A stretch of DNA of 16,848 bases from DATILL01 sp035476575 (GTDB taxonomy: Bacteria; Actinomycetota; Actinomycetes; Mycobacteriales; JACQDL01), in NCBI GenBank assembly GCA_035476575.1, contig DATILL010000055.1:1-16848 (forward strand), written 5' to 3'. Position 1 is the first letter of the stretch, and every line of letters begins with the position of its first letter. Both the position numbers and the translations under genes were made by a program. Below are positions 1 through 6,879 of this stretch, piece by piece. The notes beneath the pieces are model-generated. The model did not search any database, was not told the DNA's origin, and worked only from the letters and a program-made list of their open reading frames with translations.

Positions 1-28
1 CCCCTCCCGCCGCACGCTCGCTCGGTCG

Positions 29-391
29 TCAGTTGAAGCAGACGCCCCGGTTGACCAGGTACCGGGCGGCCATGTAGCCGTAGGGGTTACCGCTGCTATC
101 GCCGTACCGGAACGGGCCGCCGGGACCGGAGTAGAGGTCCAGGGTCGCGGTCACGTGCGTGCCGCCGGGGATCTGGTACGGCGCCCAGGAGTTGATGTTG
201 GGCCGGGTGTGGACTCGGAGGAAGTCGATGTTCGGATCCACGGTCCAGATGCAGTAGGTGGGCGAGGCAGGGGTGATGGTGGTCTGGTGAGCCTGGGCAT
301 GCCCGGTGGCGGGTGCCGCACTCGCCGTGCCCGCCATTGCGATCAGCGCCGCGGTGACCACCGGCAGTACGCTCAGCCTGGTCGCTTTCAT
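29..391 (-). CDS. Small secreted SH3-like domain protein
   Basis: The product is 120 residues. It starts with a Sec signal peptide: MKATR, a hydrophobic stretch from about residue 7 to 20, then a TASA-AP cleavage site near residues 25/26. The mature part contains LRVHTRPNINSW...IPGGTHVTA followed by GYMAARYLV, which resembles the bacterial SH3 (SH3b) pattern found in exported actinobacterial proteins. Two cysteines (C47 and C118, the third-last residue) could form a disulfide that closes the domain. The start is fixed by an AGGAGG (minus strand, 396-401) four bases before the ATG; the longer open frame upstream is a shadow. It diverges from the SARP regulator, and a SARP-type direct repeat lies in its promoter. 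The likely role is binding cell wall or another extracellular ligand, but no enzyme motif is visible and the ligand is unknown. Confidence 0.8.
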   Translation of the reverse strand: MKATRLSVLPVVTAALIAMAGTASAAPATGHAQAHQTTITPASPTYCIWTVDPNIDFLRVHTRPNINSWAPYQIPGGTHVTATLDLYSGPGGPFRYGDSSGNPYGYMAARYLVNRGVCFN

Positions 392-443
392 CGGTCCTCC
401 TGGATGGTTCGACTCGTATCGGTACTGCCGAGTCTGGGGCTGT

Positions 444-475
444 CGTATGGGCAAGATGTTGGTGAAATGTTGGTG
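444..475 (-). promoter_or_regulatory. Candidate SARP-box direct repeat and -10 for the secreted SH3-like gene
   Basis: On the minus strand two 11-bp units, CACCAACATTT (475-465) and CACCAACATCT (464-454), are adjacent and match at 10 of 11 positions. Six bases further lies CATACG (449-444), a plausible -10. SARP/AfsR proteins are known to bind direct repeats with an 11-bp pitch set close to the -10, so the spacing fits activation of the minus-strand gene by the divergent regulator. The match is by architecture only; binding is inferred. Confidence 0.5.
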
Positions 476-495
476 CGGGTCAATCGGCAGGCGAT

Positions 496-3400
496 GTGAG
501 CGGCGTGATGAACTTCCGGGTTCTGGGGCCGGTGGAGGTTCGGGTGCAGGGCCGGCAGGTGGAGCCGGGACCGCCGCAGCAGCAGGTGTTGCTGGCCGCG
601 CTGCTGGCCGATGCCAGCCGGGTGGTGACCACCGAGACACTGATCGATCGGATCTGGGATGAGCCCCCGGACTCGGCGCGGCGCAACGTGCACGGTCTGG
701 TGGCCCGGCTGCGGCGGGTGCTGGCGCAGGCCAGCCCCGACCGGACCGTGGTACTGCTGCGTCGCGCTGGCGGCTACGTCTTGGACGTGCGCCCGGAGCA
801 GGTGGACGCGCTGGAGTTCCGTCGGCTGGTCGAGCAGGCACGCGGACGGGGTTGCGCGGATGCGGTGGGGCGAGAGTTGCTCGGGCAGGCGCTGTCGCTG
901 TGGCGCGGAGAGCCGTTGTCAGGGCTGTCCGGGTCTTGGGTGGCGCGGACCAGGCAGGCCTGGAGCCAGCTGCACCTGGAAGCGGTGGTCGCGTGGGCGC
1001 GCGCTGAGCTCGGGGCCGGAGACCCGGCTGGGGTCATCGTTCGCGTCACGGATCTGCTGGCTCGGTATCCGCTGGCCGAGTCGCTGTACGAGATCCTCCT
1101 GCGGGCACTCCACGCGGCCGGCCGGCCCGCCGAGGCGCTGGACCTGTACGCGTCGTTCCGGCAGCGGCTGGCCGAGGAGCTGGGGGCCGACCCCGGGGCG
1201 GAACTGCAGGCGGCGCATCAGCAGATCCTGCGCGGCGAGAGCAGCCGGCTGCCGCTCGTCGCAGCCGCCATGCCGCCCGTACCGGAGCAGTTGCCCGCGA
1301 CCGCCCGGTACTTCGTGGGTCGAGCCGAGGAGCTGGACCGGCTGGACCAGGCCGCGCGGCACAGCACCGGGGCGGTGATCGCCGCAGTCGACGGTATGCC
1401 CGGTATCGGCAAGACAGCCCTCGTCGTGCTGGCCGGGCGTCGGATGGCAGAGACCGGGTTGTTTCCCGACGGCCAGCTGTTCGTCGACCTGCGCGGGTTC
1501 AGCGACGGCCCGCCGACCGACCCGGCCGCGGCGCTGGAGACCCTGCTGCGTGGCTTGGGCGTCCCCGGGCCGCGGATCCCACCCGGCCTGGATGCCCGAA
1601 GCGGTCTCTACCGCAGCGTGCTGGCCCACCGACGGGTCTTGGTCGTGCTGGACAACGCCCAGGAGGAGGCGCAGGTCCGGCCGCTGCTGCCCGGCGCCGG
1701 CGAGTCCCGGGTGCTGGTCACCAGCCGGCGCCGGCTGTCCGGCTTCGACGACATCGAGCACCTCAACCTCGACAGCCTGCCCGCACCCGACGCGGCCTCG
1801 CTGTTCCGCGCCGTGGCCGGCGCTGACCGGGACCCGGGCGAGGCGCAGACTGTCGAGCAGATTGTGCGCCAGTGTGGCCGGCTGCCGCTGGCCGTGCGGA
1901 TCGCAGCCGCCCGGCTGCGCACCGATCGGGGCCGAACCCCGATGACCGGCCGGGACCTGCTGGACCTGCTGCGGACCCAGGACCAAGACCACCGGCTGGC
2001 GATCCTGACCGGAGGCGACCGCAGCATCGGGCTGGCATTCGAGGTCTCCTACCAGCACCTGCCCGCCGACCAGCAGCGCGCCTTCGCCGTACTAGGCCTG
2101 CACCCCGGCCCCGAGTACGAGCCGTACGCAACCGCCGCCCTGCTGGACACCACCACCGGCCGCGCGCACGAGCTGCTCAACGCCCTGGAGCAGGTGAACC
2201 TGCTCGATCAGCCGGCTCCCGGTCGGTACCGCTTCCACGACCTCATCCGCGCGTACGCCAGGACCCGGGCACCCCGGGGAGCCGAACGGCGTGCCGCGTT
2301 GGGTCAGCTGCTCGACCACTACGCCCACACCGCGACCGCGGTGATGGACGTGGCGTACCCGTACGAGATCGACCACAGGCCGAGGCCACCGAAGTCGAGC
2401 ACCCCCAGCCCGTGCCTGCTGACCGAGGCGGCCGCCCTCGGCTGGCTGGAGACCGAGCTGGAGAACCTCCTGGCCGCCGCCCAGCACACCGTGGACGAGA
2501 ACCCGGGCAACCACACCATCCACCTGTCCGCGACCTTGCGCCGGCACCTGCGCACGCGCGGCCACTACGGCGAGGCGGAGACGCTCCACCAGCTCGCCAT
2601 CACCGCCGCCCGCGCCACCGGTGACCACGACGCCGAGATCGAGGCATTCAACGGCCTGGGCCAGATCCACCGGCTCCGCGGCCGGCAGGGCGCGGCCATC
2701 GAGTGCCACGACCGGGCACTGGCGGGCGCCCACACCACCAGGCAGCAGGTCGACGCGCTGATCGGGCTCGGCTCGGTCTACTACCTCCAGGGCCAGCATG
2801 ACGCGGCGGCTGCCTGCTTCCGGCACGCGCTGGCCTCGGCCACGGGCAGCGGTGACGTCCCGGCCGAGATCGAGGCCCTGAACGGGCTCGGCTACATCCA
2901 CAACCTGCAGGGCGAGCAGGATCTGGCCGTCAGCCACCACGAGTCGGCGCTGGCGGCGGCGCGGGCCAGCGGCAACCGAGCAGGCGAGACCAGCGCCCTG
3001 AACGGGCTGGGGAACTCCCGTCAGATGCAGGGCCAGCACGCAGTGGCCGGCGAGTCCTTCAGCCAGGCGCTGGCGGCCGCCCGCGCCACCGGCAGCCGGA
3101 TCGCCGAGCTGGTTGCCCTCAACGGCCTCGGCCGGGTCCACACTGCCCAGGGCCAGTACGAGCTGGCCGCCGGCCGCTACCACGAGGCGCTGGCGGCGGC
3201 CCGGGCCGCCGGCGACCGCCACGGCGAGATCGCCGGGCTGATCGGGCTCGGCGAGATCCACCTGGAGCTCGGCCGGCACGCCGACGGGGCCAGCTGCTAC
3301 CGGCAGGTGCTTGAGCTGGCCCGCCTGCACGGCAACCGCAACTGGCAGATCGAGGGTTACCTCGGACTCGGCCGAGTGCACCAGGCGGACAACGATCCGG

Positions 3401-3660
3401 CCCAGGCCCTCGCCGCCCACCAGCATGCGCTGACCCTGGCCGCTGAGCTCGACCAGGCCCCCGACGAGGCCCGCGCCCACGACGGCCTCGCCCGCGCCCA
3501 CCACGCTATCGGCCACATCGACCAGGCCCGGCAACACTGGCACCAGGCGCTGGACATCCTCGACATGCTGCACACCCCGGTCGCAGAGGAGACCACCGCG
3601 GCCGACCTCCGGGCACACCTCGCCGATCTCGACAACGCCACCGGCGCTGGCCGGGCGTGA
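496..3660 (+). CDS. AfsR/SARP-type transcriptional regulator with BTAD, NB-ARC and TPR domains
   Basis: The 1054-residue protein has the full AfsR-like layout. Residues about 5-98 form an OmpR-type winged helix (FRVLGPVEV; recognition-helix region NVHGLVARLRRVL; wing GGY at 92-94). Residues about 100-245 are a bacterial transcriptional activation domain. An NB-ARC ATPase follows, with P-loop GMPGIGKT at 300-307, Walker B-like RVLVVLDNA near 379-387, VTSRRRL and a LPLAV motif near 463. From about 690 to 1030 there are roughly nine tetratricopeptide units of 40 residues (NGLGxxxxxQGQ...A...ALAAARA). Such proteins are STAND-type switches in which the TPR array senses a partner and ATP-driven assembly lets the DNA-binding end activate target promoters, often secondary-metabolism or exported-protein genes. 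The start could be GTG 496, GTG 505 or ATG 508; no strong Shine-Dalgarno decides. The divergent secreted gene with a SARP-like repeat is the nearest likely target. No biosynthetic cluster is visible nearby. Confidence 0.93.
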   Translation: MSGVMNFRVLGPVEVRVQGRQVEPGPPQQQVLLAALLADASRVVTTETLIDRIWDEPPDSARRNVHGLVARLRRVLAQASPDRTVVLLRRAGGYVLDVRPEQVDALEFRRLVEQARGRGCADAVGRELLGQALSLWRGEPLSGLSGSWVARTRQAWSQLHLEAVVAWARAELGAGDPAGVIVRVTDLLARYPLAESLYEILLRALHAAGRPAEALDLYASFRQRLAEELGADPGAELQAAHQQILRGESSRLPLVAAAMPPVPEQLPATARYFVGRAEELDRLDQAARHSTGAVIAAVDGMPGIGKTALVVLAGRRMAETGLFPDGQLFVDLRGFSDGPPTDPAAALETLLRGLGVPGPRIPPGLDARSGLYRSVLAHRRVLVVLDNAQEEAQVRPLLPGAGESRVLVTSRRRLSGFDDIEHLNLDSLPAPDAASLFRAVAGADRDPGEAQTVEQIVRQCGRLPLAVRIAAARLRTDRGRTPMTGRDLLDLLRTQDQDHRLAILTGGDRSIGLAFEVSYQHLPADQQRAFAVLGLHPGPEYEPYATAALLDTTTGRAHELLNALEQVNLLDQPAPGRYRFHDLIRAYARTRAPRGAERRAALGQLLDHYAHTATAVMDVAYPYEIDHRPRPPKSSTPSPCLLTEAAALGWLETELENLLAAAQHTVDENPGNHTIHLSATLRRHLRTRGHYGEAETLHQLAITAARATGDHDAEIEAFNGLGQIHRLRGRQGAAIECHDRALAGAHTTRQQVDALIGLGSVYYLQGQHDAAAACFRHALASATGSGDVPAEIEALNGLGYIHNLQGEQDLAVSHHESALAAARASGNRAGETSALNGLGNSRQMQGQHAVAGESFSQALAAARATGSRIAELVALNGLGRVHTAQGQYELAAGRYHEALAAARAAGDRHGEIAGLIGLGEIHLELGRHADGASCYRQVLELARLHGNRNWQIEGYLGLGRVHQADNDPAQALAAHQHALTLAAELDQAPDEARAHDGLARAHHAIGHIDQARQHWHQALDILDMLHTPVAEETTAADLRAHLADLDNATGAGRA
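2560..3570 (+). repeat. 120-bp tandem TPR-coding repeats inside the SARP regulator
   Basis: The segment 'gcgctggc' or a close variant recurs at or near 2707, 2827, 2947, 3067 and 3187, exactly 120 bp apart, and each is followed by similar codons for AxxA/TxSGxR. The units at 2947, 3067 and 3187 are especially alike at DNA level (ALAAARA-S/T/A-G). This encodes the 40-residue TPR units and suggests recent unit duplication or gene conversion. Confidence 0.75.
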
Positions 3661-3767
3661 TCCGTCCCCGGTCCCGGCGGCTCACCTGACCTGTACCGTG
3701 CCAGAACGAGCTGTAGGCCTGTGAGCTGGGTTCACCGGACAGACCGGCTGCGGCACGATCGCTGCTC

Positions 3768-3960
3768 GTGGCTTTCCGTCTGCTGTACCTGATCATGGTC
3801 CGCGTGTTCGGCTGGCTCACACTGCTCGCACAGCGACACGGCGAAGACCACCGAACTGCTGACGTTGCGACACGACGTAGCGGTGCTACGCCCCAGGTCG
3901 GCCGACCAGGCTCGGCGTTGTACGCCTTCGCGGTCTGGCGTGCCTTCCAGATTCCGGACA
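3768..3960 (+). pseudogene. Remnant of an integrase/transposase N-terminus, frameshifted
   Basis: From GTG 3768 one frame reads AFRLLYLIMVRVFGWLTLLA. After a shift near 3828-3832 another frame continues SDTAKTTELLTLRHDVAVLR. A third shift near 3890 gives QVGRPGSALYAFAV. Read together this resembles the N-terminus of rve-type transposase or integrase proteins common in actinobacteria, which begin with a hydrophobic stretch and then an E-LL-LRHEVAVLRRQV motif (recognised from memory of the family, not searched). No DDE catalytic domain follows, so only the first roughly 60 residues survive, with at least two frameshifts. It is a dead insertion-sequence fragment between the SARP gene and the HNH gene. 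Confidence 0.6.
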
Positions 3961-3995
3961 GGGGACAAGGTTCCCGCCGGAATGGAGGCCGTGGA

Positions 3996-4118
3996 GTGTC
4001 AGGAAGGCGCAGAGTGTTCTCGTCGGAGTTCAAGGACGAGGCCGTCGGCTCGCTAAACTGCGAGCATGCAGTTGATGATCTTGTGTTGAAGGAGTGCGGC
4101 ATATCCTCTCGGTCTTGA
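3996..4118 (+). pseudogene. Remnant of an IS3-type OrfA transposase start
   Basis: GTG 3996, preceded by GGAGG at 3984-3988, opens SGRRRVFSSEFKDEAV. This resembles the opening of IS3-family OrfA proteins (basic residues, then F-S-x-E-F-K-x-E-A-V). The similarity stops after about 18 residues, and the frame then runs through unrelated sequence to a stop at 4116-4118. The helix-turn-helix and leucine-zipper parts of OrfA are missing. It is in the same frame as the first piece of the preceding remnant, so a fused open frame of 116 codons exists by chance. The call is by eye. Confidence 0.5.
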
Positions 4119-4155
4119 CAGCCTCTCGGCCTTGACAGCCTCCCGGTCTTGCCGG
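4105..4155 (+). repeat. Three 17-bp tandem repeats
   Basis: Units are 4105-4121 (cctctcggtcttgacag), 4122-4138 (one change) and 4139-4155 (cctcccggtcttgccgg, degenerate). The first two each contain TTGACA, which resembles a -35 hexamer, but no matching -10 is evident 16-18 bp on. The array follows directly on the transposase debris. Confidence 0.7.
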
Positions 4156-4215
4156 AGCAGCGCCGGGCATGGGCCTGGTGGGCCTTGGCTATTACTCGGG
4201 CCTTTTGGCTGCCGC

Positions 4216-4238
4216 GCCAGTCGCCGTCGGCGACTGGC
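4216..4238. repeat. Perfect 10-bp inverted repeat (hairpin)
   Basis: GCCAGTCGCC (4216-4225) and GGCGACTGGC (4229-4238) are exact reverse complements with a 3-base loop. The hairpin could end transcripts from the left or be an insertion-sequence remnant; no T-run follows. Confidence 0.7.
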
Positions 4239-4271
4239 TTGCCACCGGGACTACCATGGGCGCGCGCCGCT

Positions 4272-4362
4272 TACTCACCGAGGTTCCTCACCACCACCAA
4301 CCCTTCGTCCTCACGCCGGAACTACTCTGTGCGCTCGCCGCTGTACTCACCGAAGTTTCTCA
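4272..4362 (+). repeat. Spaced 19-bp direct repeat upstream of the HNH gene
   Basis: tactcaccgaggttcctca at 4272-4290 recurs at 4344-4362 with two changes, 72 bp away. Both lie within 160 bp of the HNH start codon. They may be binding sites or relics of a duplication. The open frame extending upstream of ATG 4427 reads LLTEV / VLTEV through them but is probably not translated. Confidence 0.55.
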
Positions 4363-4414
4363 ACTTTTTCTCGCTCCCTCACCTTGGCGGTCCGGTTCTG
4401 TCGGTGGCTCTGTT

Positions 4415-4426
4415 TATCCTTCTCCT
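4415..4426 (+). promoter_or_regulatory. Candidate -10 element for leaderless HNH transcript
   Basis: TATCCT at 4415-4420 ends six bases before ATG 4427, and no Shine-Dalgarno sequence is present in this gap. A -10 at this distance places the transcription start at or very near the start codon, as in the leaderless mRNAs that are common in actinobacteria. Inference from spacing only. Confidence 0.4.
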
Positions 4427-5713
4427 ATGTCGAACGCGGTCGCCCTGGTCGAGCAGGTCTCTGCTCTGCTGGACCTGTGTGGTGGCGTCGACTTCTCTTC
4501 GCTTTCCGACGCCGAGGTTGACGAGGTGTTGGTGCGGGGGTTCCGGCAGGTCGGCCGGTTCACCGGCAGCGTGCTGCTGCCGTTGGTGCGGGAGGCGGAG
4601 GTCCGGGGTCTTGCTGCCGCGCATGACGCGCCGGACGTGCGGGCGTGGCTGCGGGGCTCGTTGAACGTGCGGCCCGGTGAGGCGGGGCGGCTGCTGCGGC
4701 TCGCCACGGCGCTGGACGGCGACCTGCCGGAGACGGCGGCCGCGCTGGCCGGCGGGGCGGTCAGCGTCGAGCACGCCCAAGTGGTCGCCGAGGCGATGCG
4801 GGCGCTGCCGGCGGAGACCCCGGCCGGCGTCCGGGCCGCGGCGGAGCGGGAGCTGGTCCGGCACAGCGACACCCTCGACCCAGGCGCGGTCGCGCTGCTC
4901 AGCCGGCGGGTGCTGGACGTGGTGGACCCCGACGGCAGCGCGAAGCTGCAGGCCCGGCAGGCCGAGCGCGAGGCCGCCGCCGCACACGCCCGCCGTGACC
5001 TGCGGATCTCCCCCGCCGGGCCAGGGCTGAAACGGGTCTGCGGGTTCCTCGACACCGAAGGCGCCGAAACACTCCGCGTCGCCCTGGACCCGCTGGCCGC
5101 GCCGCGACCCGCCGGCCCCGAGACCGGCGTGCGGGACGAGCGGACCCCCGGGCAGCGGATGGCCGATGCGTTGGTGGACCTGGCCGAGCGGTCCCTGCGG
5201 ATGGGCGAGCTGCCCGACAACGGCGGCGAGCGCCCCACCCTGGTGGTGACCATGCCGTATGACAAGCTGGCCGCCGCCACCGGCGTCGGGACCCTCGACA
5301 GCGGCGACGTGCTGCCGGCCAGCCAGGTACGGCGCCTCGCCTGCGACGCCCACATCATCCCGGCGGTGCTGGGCGGGGAGAGCCAGGTGCTGGACCTCGG
5401 CCGCGGCTCCCGACACTACGTCGGCGCCGCCCGGCGGGCGATTGTTCTTCGGGACCGCGGGTGTGTCTTCCCCGCCTGTGACCGGCCGTACCAGTGGTGC
5501 CAGGCCCACCACTGCGTCCACTGGGCCAACGGCGGCCGCACCGACCAGAACAACGGCGTCCTGCTCTGCGGATTCCACCACCGCGCCGTACACCATGACG
5601 GCTGGGACGTACGAATAGCCCACGACGGGCTACCCGAGCTCCTCCCCCCACCAACAACCGACCCCGAACGAAAGCCTGTCCGTCACCACCGACACCGAAA
5701 ACGAGCAGCATGA
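4427..5713 (+). CDS. DUF222 / HNH endonuclease domain protein (13E12 repeat family)
   Basis: The product is 428 residues. The N-terminal two thirds is the helical DUF222-type region (VLLPLVREAEVRG, VRPGEAGRLLRLA, GAVSVEHAQVV). The C-terminal HNH nuclease fold starts at C346 (CVFPAC, C351) and continues with the AHHCVHW core (H361, H362, H365), GGRTDQNNGVLLC (N375, N376, C381) and HHRAVH (H384, H385, H389). All metal and catalytic positions expected of HNH enzymes are present, so it should be active on DNA; its natural target is unknown. The family occurs as multicopy dispersed genes in actinobacteria, and in Mycobacterium tuberculosis the related REP13E12 elements act as a phage integration target. 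ATG 4427 was chosen because the family begins near MSNAVALVEQV; the frame is open 258 bp further upstream. A second, inverted copy lies at the right end of the window. A basic tail (RHHRHRKRAA) ends the protein. Confidence 0.9.
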   Translation: MSNAVALVEQVSALLDLCGGVDFSSLSDAEVDEVLVRGFRQVGRFTGSVLLPLVREAEVRGLAAAHDAPDVRAWLRGSLNVRPGEAGRLLRLATALDGDLPETAAALAGGAVSVEHAQVVAEAMRALPAETPAGVRAAAERELVRHSDTLDPGAVALLSRRVLDVVDPDGSAKLQARQAEREAAAAHARRDLRISPAGPGLKRVCGFLDTEGAETLRVALDPLAAPRPAGPETGVRDERTPGQRMADALVDLAERSLRMGELPDNGGERPTLVVTMPYDKLAAATGVGTLDSGDVLPASQVRRLACDAHIIPAVLGGESQVLDLGRGSRHYVGAARRAIVLRDRGCVFPACDRPYQWCQAHHCVHWANGGRTDQNNGVLLCGFHHRAVHHDGWDVRIAHDGLPELLPPPTTDPERKPVRHHRHRKRAA

Positions 5714-5760
5714 CACGGGAGGAGGTCGCCGCCGCGGCACGGGTTCCGCGGGGCGAAAAG

Positions 5761-5784
5761 GCCCGGCCGGGTCTCCGGCCGGGC
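5761..5784. terminator. Strong hairpin terminator after the HNH gene
   Basis: GCCCGGCCGG (5761-5770) and CCGGCCGGGC (5775-5784) form a perfect 10-bp GC stem with loop gtct, 47 bp after the HNH stop codon. On the plus strand no T-run follows. On the minus strand the stem is followed by CTTTTC (complement of gaaaag at 5755-5760), so it could also stop leftward transcription. Confidence 0.7.
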
Positions 5785-6070
5785 TGCCACCGGAACCACG
5801 GTGAGCGCTCACCGCCGCGCTCACCGACATCCTCACGCCCCTTACCGGCGCTCGGCCCGGCAGAGTGGTCCTGACCCGAATCCGCGGATAGTGCGATGGC
5901 GCGGGGTGTGGTTGGTGATGGGTGCCCTGCTGGCCTGCGACCAGCCGAAGATCAACCCGCCTGCTGCTCGCGTAACAACCACCCTGAGACCTGCTCAGCC
6001 ATACGACCGGCGCGTTACTTGACTGGCAAGATGACCAGGGCAGGAGGGCAGGCGGCAGGAGGGGCGCAGC

Positions 6071-6332
6071 GTGCCTCAGCAGGTCCAGCACTGGGTTGAG
6101 GTGACCCCCTCGCGGTTCTCGCACGAGGCCGAGGGCCTTGGCCTCGTGCGATCGGTGCTGGCTCGTCCTGGGCCGGCGCCGCCTCCATCTGGTGGAGCTG
6201 AAGTACTACTCGGGCGCCCTGCGGGGCGACGATCTGCGCTGGCTGCGCGACAACCTGACCCTTGACATGTGGAAGGCCGCCGTACTCCGGCAGCCAGCTC
6301 GGCTAGTCACCACGCACCGGCCCGAGCGCTGA
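6071..6332 (+). pseudogene. NERD-domain protein remnant (N-terminal piece, internal deletion)
   Basis: An AGGAGGGG sequence (about 6057-6064) precedes GTG 6071, which opens HWVEVTPSRFSHEAEGLGLVRSVL. This resembles the start of NERD-domain proteins, often fused to Ser/Thr kinases or helicases (PglW-like proteins among them). Near 6160 the reading must change frame to continue LVLGRRRLHLVELKYYSGALRGDDLRWLRDN, the NERD core with its VELK motif. About 25 residues expected between the two parts (the FRAWSNFEF / EVDL region) are missing, so this is a deletion plus frame change. After LRDN the similarity ends, and no kinase or helicase domain follows. The intact ribosome site suggests a once-functional gene truncated in place. 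Family call by eye; the exact parent protein is not certain. Confidence 0.6.
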
Positions 6333-6879
6333 ACCGCGGAGTGGATCAAGGCGGTAACCGCGCCGCCAAGAGGCGGACCGCCGTGGCTGCGGGCGGAGGT
6401 CGGCTGACCGCGGTAGCGGCGCAGCAGCTCGGCAAGGACAATGTGGCAGTCTCACCCGCGTTCTCGGCGCTACAGGTCACTGATCACAGGGGTGCAACGA
6501 AGGGTGCGACAACGTCTGGCCTGGTCGATGAGATCTGGTCGCGAGCACGGTTGACCCGCCGGTGAGGGGGCACCTTCGCTTCAAGACCGCGGATCGACCG
6601 GGCGCTGGCGACGGAAGGGGTGGCGGATGTCCGAGCCGCGTGCGCCCGCCGAGGACGCCGTGCTGTCCATGCCGCGGGCGGCTGGCCCGCGGGTGACGGT
6701 GCCGCAACCGTACCGAGGATGTCGACTGTGGCGTGGGTGTCAAGCCGTGCCTGGCTGTCCACGAGGACCGCGGCTTCACCATCGACGAGGCCAAGGTTGT
6801 GTTCTGGATGATATGCCCCTCAATGTGCCAGCAGGACCACCTTGGGCGCGGACGACGGTCCAACCATGAGGAGAATGCA
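6333..6879. other. 547-bp gap upstream of catalase, no recognised gene
   Basis: Several short open frames cross this stretch, but none has a recognisable family pattern. One of 80 codons (6627-6869) has a ribosome-site-like GGAAGGGG seven bases before its ATG and ends 11 bases before the catalase start; it is arginine/proline rich and looks non-coding. The frame upstream of and in phase with catalase reads DRGFTIDEAKVVF, which looks protein-like and may be a fragment of another gene. The catalase promoter should lie here, but no convincing -35/-10 pair was seen. Confidence 0.4.

Noticed and set aside
392..841. Upstream extension of the SH3-like gene to a 270-residue frame
   Set aside because: The added 150 residues are proline/arginine/alanine-rich and antisense to the SARP start; the ATG at 391 has a strong ribosome site and signal peptide.
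2092..3618. 508-codon minus-strand open frame
   Set aside because: It is antisense to the TPR repeats; GC-rich codon bias keeps the opposite frame open. Its valine/glycine-rich product has no motif.
4105..4155. CRISPR array
   Set aside because: The 17-bp units are directly adjacent without spacers, only three in number, and no cas gene is present.
6627..6869. 80-codon frame before catalase with a ribosome-site-like GGAAGGGG
   Set aside because: The product is low-complexity (Arg/Pro/Gly/Cys) with no recognisable pattern; kept only as a note in the gap description.
6733..6879. ATG 6733 as catalase start
   Set aside because: The 49 extra residues do not resemble a catalase N-terminus, and the GTG at 6880 has a well-placed GAGGAGA.
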